Shown: positions 35,233 to 49,076 of the stretch, one piece after another | Numbering within the stretch: the stretch's first letter is position 1 | Layout of the letters: the number at the start of each line of letters is the position of its first letter | Assembly: GCA_015657535.1 (NCBI GenBank) | Contig: JADHZB010002064.1 | Coordinates: 1-64,000, forward strand | DNA length: 64,000 nucleotides | Source of the DNA: Nephromyces sp. MM_2019 | Taxonomy: Eukaryota; Apicomplexa; Aconoidasida; Nephromycida | Direction: 5' to 3' | Program-made: the position numbers and the translations under genes | The notes under the pieces: model-generated | Told to the model about the DNA's origin: nothing | Databases searched by the model: none | The model's input: only the letters and a program-made list of their open reading frames with translations

Positions 35233-36370
35233 ATGGGTAAATTCTCGAAAACGAATATGGTATTACTTACCTTAGACATTAATTATAAGACTTTTGCATT
35301 ACTTAATAATCTTTACTTTGTTATCTTAATTTCAGAACAATTTGAAAGCACAATGCCAGAATTGTTATCGTCATGGCCAGTAAGAATAGATGATATAATT
35401 ATTTCTATACAAACAGTTGTACTGAAAAGTAAAACTTTTATTTAGTTGTACCAAAGATTAAAAGCATGTGCATTTACTCTATAACTTAACAACACTGGAC
35501 TTCAAAAATTATATAAAAACTCTTGATACCTTTCAATAATTGTACAGTTGGACATATGAATGTAAAAATCCTAAGGTCTACCTTGTGAGACCCTCGCATA
35601 CAGCAATTCTCAAGTAATTAAAGTGAATACTAAATCAGAATACTTTTAGATTTTCTAATTCGATAATTTTACTAAGTAATTTTAATTCCGAACTTTTCTA
35701 AGCTTCACAGATTATGCTGATTATGAAATTTACTCAATTGAGTTATTAGTTTTTATCAATATAATTTATTGATAGCCCTTAATTAACAGATAAACACTTG
35801 CTTATCCCTCACTGCAGAAACTCCAAGCTTAAACCACGTATAAATGACGATGAAGTAATACCTGAAATTCCACGGTAACTACATATATCAATGTTAAGTA
35901 TATAGTCAATTACACAATTCATTGTATACTTTACAGTATCACAGATGGGGACTACAACAGGGATCCTTATTATAAGAGAATATCTGAAAAATCAAAATTA
36001 GCCAAAGATAATCGAACTAATGATAGTAATGAGCACATTATACATATCATAGAGAATATTATAGAGCAACACTTTTTTATTAATTTCAGAAAGCAAATAC
36101 CTAGAGTATATATTTAGGCAGACATCAAAAACTTACCGGAATAACGGTGCCACATCTTCCATTTCATCTTCCAACTCATCATCTAGCTCGTCATCAGGTT
36201 CATCATCTAGCTCGTCATCCAGTTCAGCTTCCAATTCATCTACCGATCCATCTTCTTCAAAAGACTCGGGCTCAAACACATCGAGAAGCTCATCCAGTTC
36301 TTACTCATCACATACTCAATCATCATCTTCAAGATCTTCTAGATCATCTTCACAATCACCTCTAATTTGA
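35233..36370 (+). CDS. ZCCHC10-like zinc knuckle protein with Ser-rich tail, six exons
   Basis: Exons 35233-35259, 35336-35379, 35548-35613, 35818-35874, 35937-36025 and 36090-36370 join in phase to 187 residues. Joining exons 2 and 3 creates the zinc knuckle CQNCYRHGHWTYECKN (C-x2-C-x4-H-x4-C), followed by KVYLVRPSHTAIL. Both motifs match the conserved core of ZCCHC10 (C-x2-C-x4-GHWTYEC, then YLxRPSRT). The second half of the family is a long Ser-rich tail, and here exon 6 also encodes a Ser-rich tail (SSSSSSGSSSSSSSSS) ending SSSQSPLI. Human ZCCHC10 is a poorly characterised nuclear zinc knuckle protein; RNA binding is inferred from the domain. The Ser tail is built from TCA/TCT/TCC triplets, leaving a second open frame in the same DNA that should not be taken as a gene. 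Confidence 0.82.
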
Positions 36371-37959
36371 CCACCTTTAATTAGATAATCTACTTATCAC
36401 CTCCAATTGCACCTTTTTGAAGTGCTCTTCCGATCTTAAATTCTAAAAACTAATAATTTTGAAATAGTTCTTATAGAAGTTTGAATTTATTACCATAGAA
36501 TCAGAGCAGCTCAGAATCCATAGAAAAAAATTTCTACCCACTATATCTCTCCAGCTATCAACTACATTTTCTACTTATCATTTAATAAAATGTAAGATTC
36601 AAGCGAATAAAGCCTTTTGTTAAGTATTGTATCTTTTAAATCTTGCTTCACCTTAAACTATTTAAGGCAATTAGATCTGTCTAAACGATGCCACCCAGAT
36701 AGCATGGTATTCTAATTTCAAAATCAGTTTTATTAAAACATTTGTAATCAACCCTTGAATATCACTTAACTAGTGATCAAGAGATTAAGAATTTTTGACA
36801 TACGAGTTATAATTACAAGTTTTAAAGTCAGTTGAACAAGATGAAAAATAGTTTTATGGTCTTCATCACTGATTGCTCAAAGTTATTTTATAACTAATAA
36901 TATTTACATGACTCTTAACAATTTCTAACTCTGGTAGACTACACATTAATATTCGTGTGTAGATACTCAAAAATTAATCATTCAAAATTAGTAATATATA
37001 ATATTTATATATGTTAGAGGGCATACTTTCAATTTATTAAGCTGTCGGGAAGTATCAGGAAAATTTATATAAGTGTAACGGTACTACATACCCCGAAAAG
37101 TATAAAAATACTTAGCATTTTATAAAAACTTATATATAAGAACTTATCCTCGTGATCTAAATGAATTATTAAGCTGACTTTGGGAAATAAGAGTATAACT
37201 CGGAAAGATTGAATCCTGCATCCTGAAAGTGCTCATTGAGTGGAGAAGCATTTATATTTATATTCCTCGGTTATGGTAAATGAAAAAATTATTTTAAAAT
37301 TTATAAAGATAAATTTTTTTAAACAAAAGTACAAATTTAAAGTTGTTTTTCCAATTGTATTAACCGTACTAATGTAAAAGTTACACTAGCATATAAAGAT
37401 TTTCTTATTGTAAACAAAGTAATCAACTAGTGATACGACTTACAATTTAAAAATCCTGATTTTTTCAAACACATTATGTTTTAAAATATAAGACTAAAAT
37501 ATACGAATTAGGAATATTTTCATAATAATATTAAAATTACAAAATTAATCAAAAATAGTCAAGCATTCACTCACCTATCAAATTTAACTTGGTTATGCTT
37601 TTGATATTTAGTTTCAAGTACATACGATTAATCAATCACACTACTAACTAGCAATGTTAGAGATGAGGCTTACTAATTAATATAACCTGATCTCGCAAAA
37701 ATTGATATACAACTAATATGACAAAGATATAACAACTTATGAAAGTCATAGGTTGGTCATTTATTATTTATCTAGACTCATTCTGAAGCATAAAAATAAT
37801 AAATTTTCAATTGTACTTTAACCAGAAGCAGCACCTTTTATTTGTATGAATTCCTAAAACATTGAGTACATTGAATAAAACTTGATCAATTTGATACTTT
37901 ATTTTATCTTTAGCAAAGCCAATACGAACTTATAAGGAAAGCTAAATAAAAAAGAAAAG
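36371..37959. other. Intergenic region
   Basis: AT-rich, no coding region supported. Confidence 0.45.
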
Positions 37960-39860
37960 ATGAGCAACAAAAGGTCCATATATAAACATTATAGATGACA
38001 TTTGATTTTTAAATAAGCAGCAAAAGACTTATACATAAGAGCAGAATACAACCTTTTTGATTCCCTACCTTTAAAAAATTCACACTCTATTAACATCTAT
38101 AGACACAAAATACATGCTAATGCATTAAAAGTTTATATATTTATTTTCAGGAATACAAAGAAAGGTTCGTCAAAAAACGATTCCAGTGATAATAGGCACC
38201 TTCAGAGCCATCACCCACCCTTTCCAGAGCATCATGATGTTCACAACCCAATGCAAATTCCAATGAGACATGAAGCTTCTTCAAAAAGATCTTCCGATAA
38301 TCCCATCTCTCAAAACCTATCTACCAGGCACATTAATAACTCCGATCCAATCCAAGGGAACTCATGGAGAAGTAAGAGAATTCTATTTCTATTAAAACAT
38401 TTTGTACCTGCCTAATATCTTTGATGTATAACACAAAAGCTTAGTTTTACAATCTCTTTGATGAAATCGTTTTTATGAATTAATCATTTACACTGATAAA
38501 ATAGACATAACTTTTGATAACATATATAAATTAAAACTACCCAAATTACAAAATATTTGTAATACATAAACCCAAAGTGTAATTTATAATAAGTGAAACT
38601 GATTCTATTTTTGATAAAATGTATCGTGAGTAATTCAAATTCTTAATTTAATTGTATACTCAATTTGGACTTCGCTTTTATTTCATAAAACCTTCAGAAA
38701 AAGTAACTGAGGACATAGAGCAACACTCTGGCTCTACAAATAATACTGAGAATACAAGACAGAGTTTTTTGAACGAAATAGCCTACAACCAAGGAAATTC
38801 TCAAGACTGTCCTCTAAATTGGCATTCTCATAGTAAGCATTTTAAACGATCACATGCCCTTTTTACACAATTGTTCAAATTTTTAAAATTCTATTATTCT
38901 TACTACATAGGGTTTCAATCCATTGTCAAGAACACCAGACCTCACCGTGATAACAATTTCTCGGGACAAAATACTGGACCTACGTATTATGAATATCACT
39001 CTCAGCACCAGCAGAAACATAATTATAGCAACAACAATTTCATCGCAATGTGTGATCAAGCCTTTCTTAAGTTAGCACACCAAAGAAATCAAGCTTCATC
39101 TTATCCACCACATTCTCAAGATCTTAACGGTAACTCTACAGCTTTAACTTCTTCTCAGCCTTACATAGCAAATTATCTAGCACCTTCTTCTTTTGAAACT
39201 AATCAATATATTAACCACCCATTCACTCCCCAACCTAATCTTGTTAATAACACAAATGTCTATGAAGTTCACTCCATTTCGCTTTTTTACACTCCACCCA
39301 AACACATTTTTTCTTCAGGTCATATACATAAGCAAGACTACAATATGAACATACAATCTACATCGATACCTAATTTCCCTGGATCTATGCATGCTGGTGA
39401 ATCTAGCGAGGTATACTCATCACTTGAATATAATAACATCACCAATCCACAACTATTTATTCACCCCCTGCAAAACAATGCATTGAGTCTTAATCAATCT
39501 CCTGAATTACATCACTCTGTACATACTAATAATCAGGGAACCAATAGCATAAACTATAGCAATCAATCACATAACAAATTACAATCTAATTCACATCATT
39601 ACCCACCACTCGGCCGTAACAACCCCGAAAATTCATCACAGAGAAACAAATCCTCAACCCACCTATCTTCTAACTCTAATATTTCATGGCACTCCGAAAT
39701 CTATCATGAAAGTCAGAGTGACGAACATATATCCCGTGAACCCGTCTTATCGACACCCTCCGATACGTTTCCTGGAAATTCTATACATCAAATGAATAGA
39801 TCCTATTCATACTCCAATAATCCATCAAAATCTATCAAGAATTCTCAATCAAGGATATGA
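37960..39860 (+). CDS. Asn/Gln/His/Ser-rich protein, four exons, unknown
   Basis: Exons 37960-37973, 38151-38371, 38698-38832 and 38911-39860 are in phase. The first exon is only 14 nt (MSNKR across the junction), so the start is the weakest part. The 78-nt intron 38833-38910 has a clear GTAAG donor and TACATAG acceptor but is a multiple of three with no stop, so it could be retained. The protein is disordered, rich in Asn, Gln, Ser, His and Pro, with repeated SHHP/QHQQKH-type patches and no Cys or membrane span. Such prion-like composition is common in protist RNA-granule and chromatin proteins. No domain recognised. Confidence 0.6.
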
Positions 39861-40907
39861 AGTTTAATTATTTTAAATTATCATAAAGCTAATGCTTGGT
39901 ATTACATTTTTACTTTTATAGGCTTAATCTTTTCAGGGAGACCCAAAATAGAAGAATCATTTTGTAAAAATGGCACATCACCTCACACTATTCTTTACTA
40001 TATCACCAAATCCACCTCAAACAAATATTTAAAATTTGTATATCCAATCTTATTAAGTATTTAACCCAAGAAATTTAAGATCTTTAAAGTTCGATTTATT
40101 TGCTTTAATTAAATAAGGATATTCTCAATTTTCATAATGCAACTAACACTTACTAACTGAATCAATTTAGAGGCACAAACGATTTTAATAGTTATTATAT
40201 TTACTCAAAAATGGAATTATGAGCCATTTTCTAATTATGATCTAATATCTCTTACTACCGATATCTTAATAATCGAATATCTGTTTTAACTATAAACTCG
40301 TTTTAAACGAAAAATAAAATCATACTTACTAGTCTTAAAAATTAATCAAACTTGAAATACAAGAAAGCTTTTATCTATTTCAAACTAATATTGAATTAAC
40401 AGGAAGATTTTAAAACGATAGTTTTGTGAAGTAAGTATACAATAGAAATAGCTTCAGGAGCAGCAATTTTTGTTAGATAAAACACACCAAAACGTTTACT
40501 ATTTCTTCATAAATATTTATAATTTTCTAGCAAGACTTACATATTTAAACCTAGGCATTCAAAGCAAACTCAATAGGTTATGCTAGATTAGATATAAAAG
40601 GTTGCCTACACGATCCTATAGTAAAATAAAATTAATAAGCTCACACATCTACTCTGCAAATCAGTATATTAACCACTACTTATTAAACTCATTATCATAA
40701 GCTTCATTTTACTTTAAATTCTAATCGATTAACCAGTTGGTCTTTTTTGGCTAGCAACCACGTACAATCATTTCATTCTATGAATTATATTTGACCCACT
40801 CATTTAACCACGTTGCTATTTATATCTAACCACTCCTAGTAGTAATAGTAGTGAAGGCAATTAATTCTTCTACAACACCCTATTTATGTTATACCTTTCA
40901 AGCACCG
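39861..40907. other. Intergenic region
   Basis: No coding region supported; should include the NOC3 promoter. Confidence 0.45.
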
Positions 40908-43641
40908 ATGCACGAAGATTATGACACCCAAGTTCGGCGCTCTGCTTTTCTTTCCAAAGAGGCGCTCCGTTCAACAAAATTGCCAATTTTAAATGGTAAG
41001 GGGCAAGCAATTATACCTAATGCACATAATTTGAATCTCAAAAAGGATAGAGATGACACTCCCATTAAGGATGAGAATGCCTCTCACAAAAGGCTAAAGG
41101 GAGGCAAATACAATCGAATAGATAAACATAAACAAGCCAAATCAAGTTCAAATATGGAATGGAAGAAGCTAAATACTATACAAGCCCAGAAAAATTATTT
41201 AAGCCAGATTTCTCAGACAATTCTCTCGGACCCTAATAAGAACTTGATCTTACTGGATTTTTTATTTGACCTTTATGAATACTCTCGAAAAGCCCAGAAC
41301 AGCCATAAAGAACTTCCAAGGTTGACGCTTGTCTCAACAGCGTCTATCATCATCGACCTTACACCTTCCTACAGCCTGATTGACGATAAAATATCTGGTA
41401 ACACTACTCAATCCTCCAAATCAACTATTGCTATTCGAAATTATGAATCCAGCCTGTTACAATATACACTACGTCTAATTGAAATTCTGAACAAGCTGCA
41501 TAACAAGAGCCCTCAACTTGCTATACCCATCATTTGCCGACTTATCACAACTGGGAATGAAACTTCATGCAGTGAACAACTCATTAAACTCTGTTTATGG
41601 TCATTTTCTCACCTCTACGAAAGCCAACCTAATCTTGCCAAACTATGCAGTGAATGCCTACGAAACTTCATATACTCTGACCCAACCCTAAGATCAACTT
41701 TGAGGGTCGTCAAGTTGATTTCTCAGGTAGATAAGGACCTAAGAAAAAATCAAGAATCTCCTCGCAAACACTTTTTTGGATCAATTTTAAGCATTTTCAG
41801 TCAATTAGGCACTAAAATCACCAAGGTTAGATTCCAGAAATTTTTAAATGGCTAAAAAATATAATCTTGTTGTAATTTTCAGATTTGGAATCAACACCGT
41901 GATCTTACTCCACAATCTAAAAGAATCAAGAACGATAAGGAACTAATAAAAGATTTAAGAACCAGGTTCTCAATCCAGCTATATTTATTACACTTGAATT
42001 ATTTTAATTTTAAACACAAATACCCTTTCTATAAGCTTTTGGTGAATAAATATACATTATATTTATGCTGCATACCCACATATAATTTACTAGAAGCTAA
42101 ACATTTACATATACTTCGCTTTAAAGAGCCTTGGATATTTATTCTAGAATTCAAATCGCTTAAAAATAAGCTACCATTCAACAATCTACTGTTGATACTA
42201 AATACTAAAATCTTTTGTAATTTTCTCAGCTCACTTTTTGATACTTATGAAACAACAAAGCAACATGAGTCTGAGATTTTACAAGAATTACTTATATTAT
42301 ACCTAAGGTACTACTAAATCAGTACTTGTTGTCATTTGTTTCAAGCAATTCCTTTCATCCGCATTCAGAATACTCAATAACTGCTCTTCATATCAAGACG
42401 AAGCTCTTAATGTTTGTTTGAGGGGAATTGGCTCCATTTCAGTTTTAGTTAACACTTCTCTAACTGATGAGATTATCGAATCTATTAAGAATTTACTCAA
42501 CTCAGGTAGAAAGTTCCATCCAATTGTACAAATTGGTGGGATCGAAACAATCTTGAATGTTTTGAAATCATCACATGGTGAAATAAAGGTAATTTATCAA
42601 TAAAATTTAAGACATCACATTAAACATAACACTTACTTAACCCCTCTCAGGTGGAGATTAGCTGGCTCAGTGACATGTTATACAACGCTTTTGTGACTGC
42701 GCTGCCATATCTATCTGCAAACTGTAGCAAGACAGCCGAAACTAATCTTGCTGGTAGCACACCAGTTAATATGCTTAGGTAATACTCAACATACATTTAC
42801 AAACCATTTACAAGTGTATCATTTTTCATATCATTTTAGAGATGTTGACTGGAATAATTTAGAGAGTCATTTTTTCCATTGCTTGGATGACTATATTAAG
42901 TATAATTTATCATCATCAAACCATTCCGATAGCATCACAAATTACTCAAAGATGGTGAATCTAATCAAGAAATTACTCGAAGTTTCACTTCACACAGAAT
43001 TCCATTTAAGTACAACCATATGCAAACAGGTAGAGTATTCAACGTTTTTTACTATTTAAAATCCCTTATATGTCAAACTTTAAAATATTTTTATATAGAT
43101 TGGTAATTTCCTATCAAAGTACCCCAGGATTTCCTCATCTCTTCAATTCGAAAGCTTTATTGATAATAAGTAAGAAATAAAAATTCTAACTTTTTGTAAC
43201 ATTTTCTTGACTAAATTTTGAATTATAATCTTCAGAGTTTTGAGCCAAACATCGGTTATTCCTGAAACATTCCTATTAATACATCACATCTACCCTAATG
43301 TTAAACACCATATTATTTCGATACTCGAAAAGTCGCAGGGGGATTATGCTTCTGAAATTCTAAAAACCTTAAAGAGCAATGGTTCCCAAAAATATGACAT
43401 TTTTGACAAAAGTGAAAATCCCACAAACTTAAACACAAATTTGGACTCGGAGTCCTTTCATGATTTGGGAGAAGAAATGTTAAGAAATCTTTGGCCTAAA
43501 GCAAGCAATCAAGCACTTGAAAAATTTCATTTACAAGGTTCAATTCTGAAACCAAAATCTTTAACTAGCTTTCGATCAACCTGTACAGATCCCCAGAAAC
43601 TAATGGCCTGGAAGGAAAATTCAAAAACAAATGCTCTTTAA
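40908..43641 (+). CDS. NOC3: Nucleolar complex protein 3 (NOC3), eight exons
   Basis: NOC3 pairs with NOC2 in the nucleolus during 60S pre-ribosome maturation and export. Exons: 40908-41825, 41883-41965, 42230-42307, from 42346 to just before the GTAATT donor at about 42589, from about 42652 to 42779, 42840-43029, about 43101-43170, and 43236-43641. The NOC3 domain lies in exon 1: KNYLSQISQTILSDPNKN, then LRLIEILNKLHNKSPQLA and a helical-repeat region to ISQVDKDLRKN. Later exons carry the CBF/Mak21-type helices: QELLILYL, FLSSAFRILNN, RGIGSISVLVN, GGIETILNVL and the ETFLLIHHIYPN end. An acidic/basic KKDRDDTPIKDE stretch near the start resembles the usual nuclear localisation region. The exon 3 to 4 junction is a problem: the apparent intron is 38 nt and the phases disagree. 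Other junctions agree. Confidence 0.8.
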
Positions 43642-45096
43642 AGAACATAAGTTCATATACTCTCAATTAGAAAAGCCCAAGTAACAAAATACAAAAGTAT
43701 TAAATTATTCGACTATCCTATGACTTGTTAAAGCTTGTCTATTATCCCATTTGTGTGTAAGGCAGCTATTTACTATAATTTATGGGATCTCCCACTTTAA
43801 AACAATAATTTTTAATTCTTTAACCTATTCTAATAATTTTCATCACCTATGAATATTTTACCCTAAATGGGAATCATTTTCACATAAACACTAGTCTATT
43901 TAAACTCCTAACTTGAACTTCAAGCTATGAGAAATTTGGAAAGCTTACGATGAATCTTCTTAAAACCAGTAATTCTATTATAAATTGAATTTCATAGTGT
44001 TCTTATTTTTTGTGAGCTTATACAGTGCTTAAACTAATTGTTTGTTTCAAATATAACCATATATAGGCTTATCATGAACTCTTAACTAAATTACAAGCTC
44101 TTGATGCTCGAATTAACTTATAGTAGGCTTATTGAGCTTGATCACATTTCCTCAAAGTTTAAGTTATGATGGGAATAGCTATAAAGTAATTTAGTTGTAT
44201 CATTCCTTGTTAGTTAGTTCATAGTGATATCTTCAATCATATCTAGGACGATGTCAAACATTTCAATTTTGTTTCAGAAATATAAACACGTACTACTTTT
44301 TAGCTAGAGTTTTTTACTAGGCTGCTTGGTTTATTCTTTAACACAAAAAATATAAACTAAAAATTATTTTAATGAACTGTTAAGATAAAGTCTAAATTCC
44401 AAATTTTCCTTTTATAGTTTATTTCAATACTTAATTTATAATACTTACTAACCTCATATCCTCAATTTTAAAATAGTCAAAAGCTTATTACAACTGATTG
44501 TAGATAAGGTAAGCTGCATAATTTTATAATTTCTTTTTCTGTAATATTTTTTAAGATAAGCTGTTACGTATGCTAAAATATTACAAATTATAACTTCAAG
44601 GGGATAGGGCTTTTTTGAATAAAAGCATAAACCTTAATAAAACCAAATTATCTTTGTAAGTTTCCATTATAAATAAAAATTTCCATTTCTAACAGCTTAG
44701 GGTTATTAAAATAATTTCAATAGCTAACTAAATATCCATTATTTCTAGTATATGAACCTTTATTTCAATTTTTAGCAATGGTACGTATCTATAAGATCAC
44801 TCTGTCAGCCGAATATACAATCCGAGGAATTCAACTCGTTAACACCTAATACTCATAGTAGGCTATGGAAAACTAGCACAGATGATTAAAAATTAAACCA
44901 CATGCAAATTAGTAATCTTTTGATCGCTACAAAGGCATTTTCAGAATTGCGAATATCAAATAGAGTTACCCTCTTATTGCTATATGAAAAAATTAATCAA
45001 AATTTTAATTATCTTAAAATTTTTAATTTCATTAGGGCGAACCAGAAATTTAAGATAACAAATTGTTAAGATCCTCAATTTATTTAAAGTGAAATC
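43642..45096. other. Intergenic region
   Basis: AT-rich, no gene recognised; no tRNA-like cloverleaf seen. Confidence 0.45.
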
Positions 45097-47543
45097 ATGA
45101 GAATGAGTTCTCCTATGTATGCAACATATCACACTAGTATTAAAAATAATAGATTTCTGTGTCAAAAAGCAAATGAAACTAAAGTACTTGACGGCCAATT
45201 AAACCTAAATAACCCAAAAAAAGCTAAGAATTGGTTTGAAAATTGCTGTAAAAAGCCTATAAATTTTTTGGAAAGTGCCGCGTATCAGCTTCCAACGAAG
45301 AAATTGAGTAAAGTGGATGCTTTCAATTTTAATAAAAGTGAATAATTTAAATGAAACATTAAGCTATGAATGATTCAAAGATTAAAAACTCTATTTATAA
45401 AACAGGTGATAAATTTTCAAAAAATGGCATAGAGAGTGATGAATTCAAACCTTTTTTGATTGAGTCCCAGCTTCGTTACAAAAACCCAACGAGGCTGAAC
45501 CTCAGTAATTGTGGATACTCAAATTTAAAACCCAAAGTTACTACGACTTCAAGAAGTTTTGGGCACAAGGAATATTCACCTAACAATTCACAAAGCAGTA
45601 GAAGTAAATCACCAGATCAAGTATCTTGTTCCGAATCCAAACACAATAGTTACTATGATAAAAACTTTCTAAAAATTCAAACTTTACCCACGTTTACTAA
45701 CCCTTCAGTGGAAAGTGGTTTGAGCAAACGCCTCGAGCTAGATTCTAGGAACACAAGTGATATTTTTCAAGCAAATCGTTTTAAACATGTAAATAATAAT
45801 GTTCCCTTGTTTTAAATACAAAACAAGTGAATTCTCTTAAACATTTCTTTCTGTAGGATGCTGATTTTGATCATCGAAATTATAAAAATCCTAGAAATCA
45901 ATATAAAAGCAAGCTAACAAAAGACTCTAGGTTTTCTAGTTTCGAACATGGATCTAACAAGTCAACAAATTCTGAAGCATATCAGTCTCCATTAAGAGCT
46001 AATCAGGTAATTTGTATCTCTTGCAACTGCTTTTGTGCATCGAGTTTAATTATGTCCTTGAATGTCATCAGATATTTTCGCGTGATTATAAAATTTATAA
46101 TAATAGTCATGTCAAAAGCAATAAGGGAGGACAGGAAGCAAAACTAGGGAACAATTCAATTAGTTCTAATGGTATAAAACACAGAAACAATAAAAGTAGA
46201 TTTAGCCTCATTGAAAAGCAAAAAGGATCAATATTTAAAAAGTTCGAAAAAGGGCTTGAATCATTCGGTTGCCTTGTTGAGGACGGTGAGAGAAACGGTA
46301 GAGAATCTGAGCAGATTTACCATAACTACGATATTTATCCTAGCTCAAGTGAGTCAAATTATAGAATTAGAGATTTTGTTAAAAGGATTAAAACACAGTA
46401 TTTCCATCTTATATAGAGGCACCAATTAAAAAAGCTAGGAGCGAAACAAATCTTTATCACGTAGATAAGAACATAATTTTTGCTGATATCATGGATTGGT
46501 TACACCCTGATCAATCATATCTTCGTAAGCAATTAAGCTTCTAATTATTTATAAAGAAATAAAAACACAGCTTAACTTTTGATGTGAATTATATAATTAA
46601 TTATGCATATTTTCTGATCTCAGGTGGAAAAAATCGAAATTACCAAAAATTTGTGTATAACACTGAAAATTTCTCAGGGATTACTAAAGATTCTGAGGAT
46701 TTTCTTAGCTCAAGGAATATTGAAAATTGCTCTTCTCAAAGTACTGCTGACTACAATTCATTGAATAAATCATCCTATGATTTAAATTCTGAATTTGATT
46801 TGGACTGCTATGAAACAAGAGAAAACAGCTACAAAACCATCCCTGAAAACACCAGTGACCCTGCTATAAAGTATTATGAATTTGAGTCACGAACAGACTT
46901 AAACTCTAGGCTTAATATGATCTTAAATGATCCTGATATTTACGAGGTCATAATTCTCAAGCAAAAAAATAAAAATGTTCAAAACCAGCCTACTAGATGC
47001 AAAAATTTTGAAAAAGTCTATAAACCCGAAGCAAACGATGCTGATAACATAACCTCAAACTCAACAGAAGAGTGTAAAACTAGAGAAATATGCTTTCCAA
47101 ATCAGTGTGATACTAACCTCGAACATATTAATTCTAAACAATTCGTTGACATCAAGAGCTGCAAGCAACAAGATTGCTCAATCTACAAGCAATCTTATGA
47201 AATAAGTAGCCTAATTGATGAGATTAATAACTTGATGATAATTCCTGACCCTATAGAACGTAAAAACAAACTCAAGCAGCTCCAAAGGTCCAACCCTTTG
47301 GCTATAAACTCTAACTCAACTGATCTTAAATGTAAAAGTAACTCTAACCACCAGGATCACTTGAGCAGCAACTTCTACACAAAACCCTCAAATAATAAGC
47401 GGTCACAACAGTCGAAGAGCGAACTCCTAACTAATTTCAACGCTGATCCAGCCTTTGATTTAGTGTCTATACGGGAACATCGTTCGGATAATCACTATTT
47501 GAAAAGCTTGTTATGTGATTTGAAGGATTACACTAAGACATAA
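45097..47543 (+). CDS. Large Ser/Asn-rich protein of unknown function, about seven exons
   Basis: Proposed exons: 45097-45312, 45381-45788, 45857-46006, 46072-46348, 46417-46524 and 46624-47543. Introns are about 65-100 nt and phases agree, although the first donor (GTGGAT) is weak, so translation could start at 45366 instead. The protein is polar throughout (Ser, Asn, Lys, Glu), with a few denser segments: KGSIFKKFEKGLESFG, NIIFADIMDWLHPDQSYL, SRLNMILNDPDIYEVIIL and ISSLIDEINNLMIIPDPIERK. The last could be short linear docking helices. No domain, signal peptide or membrane span. Possibly a scaffold or RNA-associated protein; function unknown. Confidence 0.55.
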
Positions 47544-49076
47544 GTTAATTTTTTAGCTACAAAATGGAAATTTGTTACCTAGTTTCGAAGTTTTATGTGC
47601 TACTAGCAAATGCTCAGCATTCTTCAATTATACTAATTATGCTTTATTATATTTATCAAGGCTGCCTTGATGAAAATTTTATTATCAACCCAGAGAACGA
47701 GCTAGTGCTTCGCTTTCATTTTATTTTACATCATATTCTGTTTTATTTTAATCTAAATCATCACTATTTTTATGATATAAGAAATCTATGCTATAAATTT
47801 TTTTTAAAAATTAGGGGTAACTTAAAGGCCTTAATAATGAACTAACTAATTAATTAATTGTGAATAAGGTGCCTGAAGGTGCAGTAATTTTTTTTTTCAA
47901 ATTAAATAACTGTTAAGAATTTGTTGATTTTTGGTATATATATAAAGTTGATAACTCGATGCCTTGGGACCTCACTTTATAATTACCTTAATTATACCGA
48001 TCAATGTGTCACTTAGTGTATATATAGAATTTATTAGTTTGAATTTAGATTTTAATCCCAAGACCTTCAAATAAAAATGAACAAGCATCAATGCATTGGA
48101 ATTTTACCAATAATAAAGCTTGTACTCTCAAGTTTCCTGACTTGTTACAAAGCTCGCATTAAGTGATTCTCTGACACAATTTTTCCCAAGAAGCGCGAAA
48201 AATCCTAATTAAATGAGGCTATATGCTACTTATCTGATATTAAAAATCTCTGAGTAAAATTAAACTAGAATAGGTCCCTTATTAGTAGAATCAATTTACT
48301 TTAGAAAATGAATAAAAGACCCAACTCAGCTACCCCAAAATCCCGTAAAGTGTTAATATCTTTGGAGCTAAATCTTCCTTGTAACGAATAAATTAAAAAC
48401 TAACCGAGAAATAAACTAAGGGCAGGAATTGTCTACTCCATATTTGGTAAAAGATCTCTAAAATTTATATTCTTCAAATTTCTTATGTTTGAATTTATAC
48501 AATTCAAGTTTACAAATTCAATTGACACATATCGAATATCTAACCTAGTTGATGAATAAATTTATAATTTCCTTTTTTTTTCCAGCCTAATTTATTCTAC
48601 TACCCAAGTTTTTCTAGCTACTCATTTAACTTAACTTGCTTATGGGTAATAACAAAATTACCCAAGGAGTTAAAAAATCTTCTATAAATCTCTCAAAACT
48701 CTTGAGCTTCAAATATTTACTTAGCCAACAGTGAAAATTGACTACTATCTTGAACTTAAGTAAAAACAACAAGCAGGCCATAGGTTTAGCCACGATGCTA
48801 CAGTTGCTAGCCTCTCAGTTGATGAGCTAATTGCAAATTAATAGTTAAATCTACTCCTCAAAATCCCTGAGCACATGACCTTACTTAGCAACCAAATTTG
48901 ATTGTTATCAACGTCACTATTAATATCTTTTCAGTTATAATTCATATGATCACAAAATCTCCTTTATTATTTCTTATAGGTTTTCTATATTTAAGGATTA
49001 TATAAATAGTATTTTTCACAATCAAACCAGCTTTTTACTCTTCAGATATTCATATCTACTAACATCACTTTCCAAA
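47544..49076. other. Intergenic region upstream of hexokinase
   Basis: One 93-codon open frame (47564-47845) directly follows the previous stop and is hydrophobic and AT-driven; I do not regard it as a gene. Nothing else recognised. Confidence 0.45.

Noticed and set aside
36147..36365. His/Leu/Pro-rich frame
   Set aside because: Alternative reading of the Ser-rich tail of the ZCCHC10-like gene; only the Ser frame connects to upstream exons in phase.
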